From Cerioporus squamosus (lineage: Eukaryota; Basidiomycota; Agaricomycetes; Polyporales; Polyporaceae): DNA of 16,833 bases. The position numbers and the translations under genes are program-made. The stretch spans positions 1 through 16,833 of the forward strand of contig JABYQS010000618.1 of the NCBI GenBank assembly GCA_022592435.1, in the 5' to 3' direction. Below the pieces are notes generated by a model, which ran no database searches, had not been told where the DNA came from, and saw nothing but the letters and a program-made list of their open reading frames with translations. Shown here piece by piece: positions 9,102-16,833 of this stretch. The stretch's first letter is position 1, and every line of letters starts with the position of its first letter.

Positions 9102-9812
9102 ATGAACGACGTCGCGAATCTCCCTGACTCTGCTGATAGAACAGAACCACTTGGTTGTCCCTACAAGTACAAGCACGTCGAGACCGTTCCTCGTCCTGCA
9201 CCAAAGACCGCGTTCGGATTCATCCTTGGTCCCAAATGTCGCTTGCGTTGGGCCCGGTGGTACTACGAGATGGCCAATCCGGGCGAGCTGGCTACCCAAA
9301 CTCCCGCAGAAGCTGAAGAATTGCTCCGATCCGGTGAGGGCACCAGTCGGAACGTGCTCCCCGGCCTCATCTATTCCGAGTTCCCCAACCTTCCCCGCCT
9401 CCACAACCGTCTTCTCCCTGTCGCGGGCGAGATCACCCCCCAGTACTACGTGTTCGTCCTCCGCGACGACGCCACTGCGCAGGTGATGACGGGGACGGGC
9501 TCCGTGCTGCCCAAGGGCAAGCAACGCTGGCTGTCGGCCGAGACCTGGTGCGATGCATTGATGAAGTCGTTGAAGAAGTCCCACTCAGCCATACAGCTCA
9601 GCTCGCGCCCGGAACCCCCGTCGCCACCGCGATTCGTACCTGTGAGACAAGAGCCTCGCCCAGAACCGGGTCCGTCAAACATCGCGCAGCCGCAGCCGAT
9701 CCTGGCGAACGCGAATACGCACCTGAAGCCATTCCGTCCGAAGAGTTGGGCCCTGGATGACTTGGCGTTGCCCAGTCCAGCCCGTCGCTGGCAAAGTGAG
9801 CTCACCTTATAG
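9102..9812 (+). CDS. Small uncharacterised family, copy 2, with extended C-terminus
   Basis: Starts MNDVANLPDSAD at the ATG at 9102 (A at -3); the longer open frame upstream has no ATG. It holds the same landmarks as copy 1: PLGxPYKYKH, PAPKTAFGF, RWARWYYEM, LPGLIYSEFP, RLLPV, YVFVLRDDAT. It then differs. Instead of the EPNWYRIDL ending it continues KGKQRWLSAETWCDALM and a Pro/Arg/Glu-rich linker (PEPPSPPRFVPVRQEP). Unspliced it is 236 residues, ending at TAG 9810-9812. A donor-like GTGAGC at 9796, a branch-like CTGAC at 9861 and acceptor CGCAG at 9879 suggest instead an 84-nt intron leading into the long Ser/Pro-rich frame that follows, in which case this is the first exon of a large gene. 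The splice as written needs one missing base at the donor to keep frame. Confidence 0.65.
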   Translation: MNDVANLPDSADRTEPLGCPYKYKHVETVPRPAPKTAFGFILGPKCRLRWARWYYEMANPGELATQTPAEAEELLRSGEGTSRNVLPGLIYSEFPNLPRLHNRLLPVAGEITPQYYVFVLRDDATAQVMTGTGSVLPKGKQRWLSAETWCDALMKSLKKSHSAIQLSSRPEPPSPPRFVPVRQEPRPEPGPSNIAQPQPILANANTHLKPFRPKSWALDDLALPSPARRWQSELTL

Positions 9813-9879
9813 TTTCGCGCGCGTTTCTTTTGACATGACGCGTGTGCACTGCGTGATTTACTGACGCTGTGCTGCGCAG
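9796..9879 (+). other. Probable 84-nt intron
   Basis: The donor is AAA-GTGAGC, the branch-like sequence TTACTGACGC lies 13-20 bases before the end, and the acceptor is GCTGCGCAG. If the donor were AAAG-GTGAGC (one G missing here), the exons would join as Trp-Gln-Arg-Val-Leu-Glu-Asp-Gly-Lys and read on in the frame that looks coding. As written the join runs in another frame to a stop at 10119-10121. Confidence 0.5.
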
Positions 9880-12567
9880 AGTCCTCGAGGATGGGAAGAG
9901 GCTGGAGGCGGACGCCAGGCGTGGCAACGGGAGGCAGCAAAGTCGTTCGCGGACTCCCGCGCGCGGTCGGTGTCTCGGGCGCGGTCGAAGTCCATTGGGG
10001 CGCGTGCACGCTCGCACGCGCGAGAACCCAGCGCGTTCGAGGCATTGGCGGAAGTGACATTGCTCGGAAGTCAGAGACGCCGCCCGACGGTCCACGTCCG
10101 TGTCCGTCCGCCACGCTCTGACGGACATACGACGTCGAGCGGGGCGGCACCACAGGCCTCGGCACGTTCACGTCGGCTTCCCATGCCCACAGTCAGGCAA
10201 AGTCGCGCTCGCATCACGGGCACTCTGCCTCGCTCGGGTCCATCTCTCAGCCTCGCTCCGATGAGTCCTTCATGTGGACCCCTGGCCACGGTCGTAATCA
10301 CTCTCTTGGGAAGTCGGCGCTACGAATTGTCCGTACGACGGCGACTACGGCTGCGGCTTGTGTGGCATCAGTGGCTCGCCGAGCGACGATGAGAGGGGTG
10401 CAATGGACGAGAAGGGTGCTGCCATGGAGGAGGCGCTGCGACATGACGGAACGAAGATCATACATCTCCGCGACCAGGTGGCACGGGACGACCGGGGTCG
10501 CGAGGGCGGGATTATGGTGATTACCCCACCAGACAGCGGGAGGCTGCGCGCAGGAGACCCGGGCATCGGACCTGGCGGCTCGAACGGTGTTTCGCCGACA
10601 CCGTCTGGACTGTCCACGTCTGCGGAGGGTGTTGGGATCGCGATTTCGTCCCCACTGCCGCAGGAGGATCCGTTCGAGAGGGAGCCCATCCGGATACCTG
10701 ACCACCCGTATGCGCATGGCGCCGGAGCCTACTCACACTATGATCACCAGCCTGGCCGTGCACCAATACTTCCGAGTGTTCGTGCAGCGCAGCAAAGCGA
10801 CTCTGCTCCCAGTCCCACGAGCACGACTGGCGGCGATAGTATCACGAAGCACCGACAACCTGTCAAAGTGCACCCCTACTCGCCGTATACGCAAGTCCAG
10901 CATCCGTTCTCCGCCATGACCGGTAACGATCCTGGTCCAAGCTTCAGGTCCCCGAAGCCGCGACCAGGCAGACACCTCGATGTGTATTCGGCCAAGTCGA
11001 GCATGTTTGCAGAGCTTAGTCCTGGGACGATCCGCGAGATCATGCCCGACGAGATCCAGTACTCGCCCAACATCCCGACGCCTCCTATCCGCGTGTCTGA
11101 GCGCACTGCTACTGGAGGGCCTTCCACTCACCCGTACGCATCGTCGAACAACCGCCTCAGCGAGTGGGGCTTCGCGGATGTCCTCAGTCAGACGCTCCGG
11201 CCGCAAAGCAGCGTAGACAGCGGTCTGGGGACGAGTGAAGCGCACGAAATACCTACCCTCCCTGAGCGCCCGACGTTCGCGCGCATATACGACGATTCGA
11301 GCGATATGGTCGTCATCAGCCCGGACGAGGAAGTGGAGGAGGAGATGGCGGATATGCTCCATCCTCGCTCTATGTCGGGTTCTGGCGTAGACTCCTCTGG
11401 CCGCCGACGCCCGAAGATGTTGCGCGGGGCCACGCAAGGATCCTCCAACCATACCCTCGCGTCATCCCCGATGTCGAGCATCAACCCGCCCGCGTTCAGG
11501 CCGGAGCTCCTTGCGCGGGAGCGCAGCTTCAACTCGTCTGGCTCGTCCCCCGGTGTTGTCTCGACCCAGTCGTCACCACCGCTCTCCCCGCGTCCGATCA
11601 ACTCGTCCGACGATCTCGAGCGATTCCGGGACCTCTTCTATCGCCCGCCGGAGAGCAGGACGCCGTCGTCCGAAGATGCGGTGCCGACCGTCTCTCGTCG
11701 CCCGAGCGGGAGCATCCCGATTGAGCTCAATGCGCGCAGCACGCGTAGCTTGAGTGGTCTGACGACTCTTGCACGCCAACTCAGCGTCAACCTGGAGGAG
11801 ATGCAGGATCGGGAGCATGAGTTGGAGGAGGCTGATCGTGCGTCGCCCATGTGGGGAGCGCGGTACGGAGGTCTAGCGGGTCAGCGTCCGCAGGACCTCG
11901 GGCCTGATCCCCCCGGCGTACTGTCACAGTCGTCGTCGCGGTCTGGGTACCTACGTGATGCGCAGTCCCCGTTGCGGCTGCCACTTGACGAGGACATGGT
12001 CTTGTCACAGCCCATTGACGTTGTGCCGGAGGACGTCGAGTCGTCGCGTGCTTCCTCGATGCTCGAGCTTCCCATAGAAGACGACGGTAGCAGTAAGTGC
12101 TTATCAACATACTTTGCGTGCGTCGAGCTAACGGTGGCTTCAGATCTTCGTGTCGGCGAAATCGAAGCTCTTCCCACCCCTTCTGCCTACGCTCAGCCTG
12201 CTCGGTTCTCCACCCACCTCGCCCAGTTGGACTACAACGACAACCAACTCAGTCCGACGAGCCCAGAAGACGAACGATCGCGTCGGATGAGCCGGATCGT
12301 CTCCCAGCAGTCGAGTCTCGGAGTCCCCCTATATTCTGCGGACGCGGCACGCTCGAGCTTCATGACCAACACCTCGGGCATGTCGCGTCTGTCCGACTTC
12401 CCTGCGCCACCTTCTCAGATCACCGCGAGCCACCTATCGATACTCAATGCCTACTACGGAGATAATTCGCGCGACCCCCTCGGGGACGCGGACCCTCTCG
12501 CCCGGCGCTGGTGCGGGAAGCCAGCCAGGCGACGTTCGGACGCCAGCAGATGGGCGAGGCGCTATGA
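9880..12567 (+). pseudogene. Large disordered Ser/Pro-rich protein, frame-broken
   Basis: The coding character moves through the frames: VLEDGKRLEADA (from 9881), then QAWQREAAKSFADS with Arg/Ser dipeptides (from about 9917), then SHAHSQAKSRSHHGHSAS (about 10175-10315), then a long clean frame from about 10325 to 12500, then PALVREASQATFGRQQ ending at TGA 12565-12567. Each change is one base short. The clean part alone gives an open frame of 740 codons from 10358 to 12580. It is low-complexity, with a Cys cluster (CPYDGDYGCGLC, near 10330), an acidic patch (DEEVEEEMADM, near 11325) and one amphipathic, coiled-coil-like segment (LARQLSVNLEEMQDREHELE, near 11768). A 51-nt intron (12093-12143) lies inside. 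There is no enzyme domain, signal peptide or membrane span. It may be a regulatory or scaffold protein, but that is a guess. It is probably one gene with the paralog upstream. Confidence 0.6.
12093..12143 (+). other. 51-nt intron that keeps the reading frame
   Basis: The donor is AGCA-GTAAGTGC, the branch is GAGCTAACGG and the acceptor is GGCTTCAG-ATCTTCG, all textbook for a basidiomycete. The length is 17 codons with no stop, so a transcript that retains it still encodes protein. Splicing gives Asp-Gly-Ser-Asn-Leu-Arg-Val across the join. Confidence 0.8.
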
Positions 12568-13627
12568 TACTTCAGTATAGTGTAAGCCTCTGGTCGTGCT
12601 CTTGCTCTTGCTCTTGCTCTTGCTCTCGGACATCTTCCGCAGCATACTTCTTCGCACTTAAGTCTTATTTTCATCACTTGTACTCTAGCTCTTATGCTCT
12701 GGATGGCTTTAGCGTTGTGCTCCTCACGGTCATTTGCTGGATATCGAATCTTGATTACATATATATGTATGTTTGCACATGAATTGATGGGTATGGTGGT
12801 GGTGGTTGCCACTGGTGGTGGTGGCTCTCGTATGGCTTTTTCCCCCTCGTCATGTTCATTTTTCATTACTACAACTTATTGTGGATACACTTCAATCGAA
12901 TCACCGTGCACCTCTTCGCATCCCTAGATACTTGCGCTGCGCGGCCTCAGTCTCGACTAAGCTACCCTCCACTAAGGAGCACTTGTGGAGGCACGGCTGA
13001 GGTCGTAGGACATGGGCGTCTTGTTTACCAAATTTGGACTGCCCGTACTCTGGCTTCCGACTCTGAGACTCAAAGTCTTTGGTTTTCATCCCGACAGACC
13101 CTCCGCCAATATACCTCTGAAACTCCGCTCGACTGCTGGCTAGCTATCTGTTCTGATGCTACACATCGGTGATCACTCGGATGTACTTGAGAGTTCTTTG
13201 GAGGGTGCATGCGGGGTATAGACGGTGGCATGGTCAAAGGCAGGAGTTTCCTTGATAGCGTATCCAATACAAGGTGTGCACTTCCGCTCTTCCTTTCCGA
13301 GTGCAGGCTCCGCTTTTTACAAGAGGTGTTGTGCAAGAATGCACTCTTTGTCGCGGCCTCGAGATGTCATATGCAAGACCGGATGGATGTGTCCGCTGGC
13401 CAGCCTAGCTGTCGCCTTCCAACTCCCGACAGTCATGCCCCCCTCACCAATGCTGCGCACAGCAACAAATGTGGCACTTCCTCCTGGACGTCGCTCTGCT
13501 CGAAACTGTCGTCACGCTAGCAGTTCGCAAATTCCAAGCCCGCTTCTTCGTCCTCGTCCTTCCCCCTTCCTTTCCACTCGTGTAGGCGGGCAGAAGCATA
13601 GCCGAGATATGGAGACTGCGACGACGC
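12568..13627. other. 3' flank and spacer without a convincing gene
   Basis: Just after the long gene lies a (TGCTCT)n microsatellite (12598-12626), probably in its 3' untranslated region, and further on two GGT-rich runs (12794-12807 and 12814-12824). Open frames between 12850 and 13620 are short, lack splice partners and have the composition of random GC-rich sequence. An ATG-initiated frame from 13225 to 13788 has no recognisable feature, and over its last 150 bases the neighbouring frame looks more like protein. Confidence 0.55.
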
Positions 13628-14340
13628 GGCTTGGTAGTACTCTTACATTTGGCTGGGCCGGGGCTTCGTTCAAGTCACATCCGCCCAGATCGCACCTACA
13701 CGAGTGCCGCTTGACTCAGTGCTGGAGCATCGGCCGACCTGGGCGGACAAGTTCTCTTCGCGACTGCGCGGTGCTGACCGGCCTGTGAGTGATACTAGCT
13801 CGTTATGTTGATGGCTGATCCTGCGGATGGGTCACTGAGCAGGGCCACAGAGCGTGGATATATCGCACAGCCCACATCTCCGGAGGAAGAATTGTATGTG
13901 AGGACAATCTTCAGCACCGCAATTGCTACGATCGACCGACGTGCGTTAACAGCGCAGGTATTCTATCCTTCGGTTCTTGTCGTCAAACTTCTGAATGCAA
14001 CTGCGGGGTCGCCGTGCGGCTATGTGCACTTTCACAAGAGAGCTGCCGACGGGTTCGCCGTTCTCACTTCGGACGATGTGCGGCGGACTGAAGAGTGGGT
14101 CAGAGCCCTGGACTTGAGGAGGCGATGGGAGCGTGATACCGTGATAGCCACCAGTTCAGGTACGTTCTCGTCATTTCTTGAAGTCCACTGCTCTCCATCC
14201 TGCCTGCGCACAATACCAAGCTCGCTTCCCCGTTCGCGTCTTTCTTGCTCGTTTTGAATCTGTGTGGGTTGGCGTCTCCTACTTGGCCTTCAGGCAGACT
14301 GCGCGGACACGGGTCAGTAGCGTTGCATTGGGTTGCGTAG
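13628..14340 (+). CDS. Small unrecognised gene, upstream copy of a tandem duplication
   Basis: The clearest coding part runs from ATG 13805 to 14159: MLMADPADGSLSRA, then YIAQPTSPEEELYVRTIF, ATIDRRALTAQ, YPSVLVVKLLNA, CGYVHFHKRAADGF and DDVRRTEEWVRALDLRRRW. A 134-nt intron at 14160-14293 (GTACGT...CCTTCAG) would add about 15 residues to a TAG at 14338-14340, total 133 residues. Upstream, 13639-13800 reads in another frame as YIWLGRGFVQV, APTRVPLDSVLEHRPTW, ADKFSSRLRGADRP and SDTSS, which also looks coding; it joins the ATG frame only if one base is missing or through an intron starting at GTGAGT 13786. The same junction is repeated in the decayed copy at 14495-14540. No domain is recognised. 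Start and exon count are uncertain. Confidence 0.45.
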
Positions 14341-14469
14341 TTGATTTGTTCAGGCGGCCTCTCTGAGGTTCGCAGCAGGACAGCCTCCCACGAGATGACT
14401 ATATTGTACACGTGCTTCTTAATGTGAGAGTTTTCAGGCGCTGCAACATTATATGCGGCAGACTTGAAC

Positions 14470-14800
14470 AAACAAGTTTTGGAGTGCGCAGTTTCCAGCG
14501 GCGCTGGGAGGCCTGAGAGTGACACTAGCTCGTATGCCGAACGCTGACGCGGTCGATTGGCAGAACATGGTCGTAGAACACTTCATTCTCGTGGTCGCAC
14601 AAGGAACACCCGTGGATGCAGACTAAGACTTAGATCCCACTTTCAAAGACAGCGTTGCTAGTCAGGATTTTTCACGGCACTGCGCACAACCGCTGCTAAG
14701 ATCGACATGCGTTGGCTGGCAGCACAGGCACCAACGACCGCGCCGCGGTTCTCTTCGTCAGGCTTCGGGATTTATTTAACCGATCGAGGTTCTGCCGCGA
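14470..14800 (+). pseudogene. Decayed partial duplicate of the preceding gene
   Basis: GGAGGCCTGAGAGTGACACT and AGCTCGTATG (14501-14535) match CCGGCCTGTGAGTGATACT and AGCTCGTTATG of the upstream gene (13780-13807). The following codons align as ADAVD against ADPAD and LVVAQGTP against YIAQPTSP, and then meet a TAA at 14624-14626. Further on the AAGATCGACATGCG...CAGCACAGG stretch matches ACGATCGACCGACGTGCG...CAGCGCAGG, and AVLFVRLRDL matches SVLVVKLLNA. It is an old, diverged tandem copy, cut short by the start of the monooxygenase gene. An open frame starting at ATG 14707 runs through it into that gene, but that fusion is probably fortuitous. Confidence 0.5.
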
Positions 14801-14847
14801 GGATACGTTTCTTGCCGGCCAGGGAACGTATCCCCAACCTCTTCGGC

Positions 14848-16032
14848 ATGGCTTGCCCTCTGATGACGCGGCTAGGCGGACTCGTAGCCCTCCTTACCCT
14901 CAGGCTTCTCAACCGCGGCATCCCAGCCACGCTCTACGAACGGGGAGCGAGCAGCAGCGCTCGTGCGTACCTCGGCGGGATGCTCGACCTCGCTTGGGAC
15001 GAGGGCCAGCGCGCGCTGCGCGAGAACGGTCTCGCCGACGGTTTCAAGGCAAACTCGCCCCTCGACGCACAGGAGATCTTTGTCTGCGGCAAAGATGGTG
15101 TCCCGCTCCTGCACCGCACCGAAGACGACGTGAAGGACGAGACGAAGACCCGCCCCGAGATCGACCGCCGCATCCTCCGCGACATCATGCTCACTGCCGT
15201 CCCCGAGAGCGCTGTCAAGTGGGGTCACGCCCTTGCCGCCGTGCGTCCTCTCGACGAAGGCACCGGTCAGCACGAGCTCACGTTCACCAACGGCCTCGTC
15301 ATCATCACCGACATACTCATCGGAGCTGACGGAGCCCGCTCGCGCGTCCGTCCGCTTGTGTCCCCCGCTCAGCTCATCTACCAAGGCATCACGGGAGCGG
15401 AGATATCTGTTGCCCCTGCGGTCGCTGCTCTGCCCGAGAACGCGGACATTCTGAAGGGCGTCGGGCTCGGACCTGCTACGCCGCGCAGGACGGGAAGACA
15501 TTCGTCTCGCAGCGCAACGGCGACGGGCGAATCCGCACGTACGCATTGCACCGCGCGCCTCTCGAGTGGGTCCTCCCTCGCGAGCCGCAGGAGGCTCGGC
15601 GCGTGCTGCTGGAGATCTACAAGGACTGGCGTCGTGGATGCGGAAGCTCATCGAGGTGTGCGACGACAACGCCATCTACCACCGCCTGGGTTCTACCTGC
15701 CTTTTGGCCACGGTGGGCGCACAAGCACGGGGTCACGCTCATTGGGACGCGGCGCACCTGATGAGCCAGTTCGCAGGCGCAGGCGCGAAACCTTGCGATG
15801 CTCGATGGGCTCGAGTTGGGTCTAGTGCTCGCGGATGCCATGGCAAAGGGGCTGGGTGTGGAGGAGAGAGAGGCCGCGGTCGTGGCTGTCGAGGGAAGAT
15901 CTGCGCCCGCGCGGAGGTGTGGGCGGCGCTGAGCTACGCAACGCTGAGCTGAGTTTCGGTCCCAATGGTGCTCAGGCGATGGCCGACGCGTTTACCAAGG
16001 CCTTCGGAGGTGAACGAGAGCTCCTGGAGTGA
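14848..16032 (+). pseudogene. FAD-dependent monooxygenase (PF01494 type), frame-broken
   Basis: The sequence resembles FAD-binding_3 aromatic hydroxylase-like monooxygenases (Tet(X)-like branch), which use FAD and NAD(P)H to hydroxylate small molecules. LGGLVALLTL then LLNRGIPATLYERG is the start of the Rossmann fold, but the usual GxGxxG strand before it is missing or damaged. RPEIDRRILRDIML, the DG motif GADGARSRVRP (about 15322-15354) and the GD motif GDAAHLMSQFAGAG (about 15745-15786) are all present. The reading frame is clean from 14848 to about 15465, then needs one-base corrections near 15470, 15629, 15688, 15710, 15745, 15895 and 15935 (each one base short) and 15788 (one extra A) to reach NAELSFGPNGAQAMADAF and a TGA at 16030-16032. 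Total length then is about 395 residues, normal for the family. As written the product is truncated and loses the GD motif. It is either recent decay or uncorrected assembly error. The substrate cannot be inferred. Confidence 0.75.
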
Positions 16033-16475
16033 AGTGGCAGGGAGAGCGACGTATGTACTAACGCCGTCGCGGTGGAGACTGCAATGCAGAGGTCGCACTT
16101 GGGTTTCATGCACATTCAGTGAAGTAAGTAACAGAAGTAACAATTACCGCATGCCGTGGACCGCGCTGGGGTTTGATACATAGGAGTGTTCATCTGTTTG
16201 TATTGTTCATGCCAGCTCACCGCGTCGATAGCGGTGGCATGACACGAGTCATACTGACAGTGTACGTTCATTTTCTGGATCTCGACTACAGTATCTGATC
16301 GATTGCTCAGATGTCAACAGCCATCACAGGCTTGCAGAGCGTAGGATGTCCGGTAGACTGTGATGTAACTCGCTTATACTTAGTATGTACCGTTGCATGC
16401 TGTGCTTCGAAACTGAGCCACAGCTGCAGCTTCAACCACTTCCCTTCCCGTCCATTCACCTGGCCCAAAGCTATC
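16033..16475. other. Intergenic spacer
   Basis: I see no gene. The final 45 bases before 16476 are homologous to the leader of family copy 2 (before 9102). The rest has no recognisable similarity to other parts of the window. Confidence 0.6.
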
Positions 16476-16833
16476 ATGAACGATGTCGCGAACCTCCCTG
16501 TCTCTGCTGATGAAACAGAACCACTTGGTCAGCCGTACGAGTATAAGCACATCCGTGCCCATCCTCGTCCTGCTCCCAAGACCGCGTACGGCTCCTCCTC
16601 GATGTCAGTGTCGCCGGCGCTGGGCTCGCTGGTACCCGCGAGCTTGCCTACAAGGACAGCCTCACCACAATGAGCCCGCAGGAAGCCGACGAACTCCTTG
16701 ACGACTTGGAGCTCACCACGGCGGCAATGCTCCCCAGTCTCATCTACCGAGTTCCCTGCCCTCGTCCCCCTCCGAAACCGCTGCTACCTGTCAAGGATGG
16801 CAATCTCGTACCTCAACACTAGTCTTGCTTTAC
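16476..16833 (+). pseudogene. Small uncharacterised family, copy 3, frameshifted and cut by window end
   Basis: Starts MNDVANLPVSADETEPLG at ATG 16476, matching copy 2, then continues QPYEYKHIRAHPRPAPKTAYG, matching copy 1. Against copy 1 it has lost one base near 16593 and one near 16606, gained a C near 16635, lost two bases near 16747 and two near 16821-16824. The open frame therefore ends early at about 16673. Copy 1 residues are still legible in the other frames (CRRRWARWY, AYKDS, MSPQEADELLDDLE). After the first four changes the frame is restored, but a TAG at 16820-16822 then follows. The C-terminal part lies beyond the window. Confidence 0.72.

Noticed and set aside
9446..11601. Long minus-strand frames of up to 241 codons
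   Set aside because: They lie opposite GC-rich coding sequence with low-complexity Arg/Ala composition, as expected for antisense of Ser/Pro-rich codons.
13225..13788. 187-codon plus-strand frame
   Set aside because: It has no recognisable feature and random-like composition, and its last 150 bases compete with a more protein-like reading in the next frame.
14872..15675. Minus-strand frame of 267 codons
   Set aside because: It is the antisense of the monooxygenase; the sense strand has clear family motifs.

Overview
The window reads as nuclear DNA of a filamentous basidiomycete, most likely a wood-decay mushroom of the Polyporales type. The grounds are GC-rich coding sequence, very short GT-AG introns (40, 41, 51, 57 and 84 nt) with fungal-style donors and branch sites, no bacterial operon or ribosome-binding-site structure, and lineage-specific protein families. 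The species call is inference. I see no tRNA, rRNA, CRISPR array or intact transposon.

Layout. 1-943 is a left flank without a convincing gene, containing a compact cluster of interleaved inverted repeats. 944-5700 is a satellite array of about 30 head-to-tail monomers of 158/159 bp in three interspersed sequence types, with a higher-order duplication of about nine monomers (1,424 bp). 5701-6564 is a non-coding, relatively AT-rich spacer with GTG runs and several short perfect inverted repeats. 6565-7911 (minus) is a clean three-exon gene for a 421-residue protein of unknown function whose C-terminal half carries a PD...ExK arrangement reminiscent of PD-(D/E)XK nuclease folds. It is divergently arranged with 8248-8799 (plus), the first of three copies of an uncharacterised small protein family. 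The second copy (9102-9812) may be the 5' part of a large disordered Ser/Pro-rich gene (9880-12567), interrupted only by single-base frame slips. 12581-13627 is a 3' flank and spacer. 13628-14340 is a small unrecognised gene, followed by a decayed partial duplicate (14470-14800). 14848-16032 is a PF01494-type FAD-dependent monooxygenase that is recognisable to its end but needs at least eight frame changes. 16476-16833 is a third, frameshifted and mosaic copy of the small family, cut by the window end.

Two themes stand out. First, this looks like accessory sequence of subtelomeric or pericentromeric character: satellite DNA beside duplicated lineage-specific genes and broken genes. Second, nearly all frame changes in the broken genes are in the same direction (one base missing), while the protein sequence between them stays well preserved. 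That argues either for very recent decay or, more simply, for uncorrected single-base deletions in the assembly. No co-operating pathway between the genes can be shown from the sequence.
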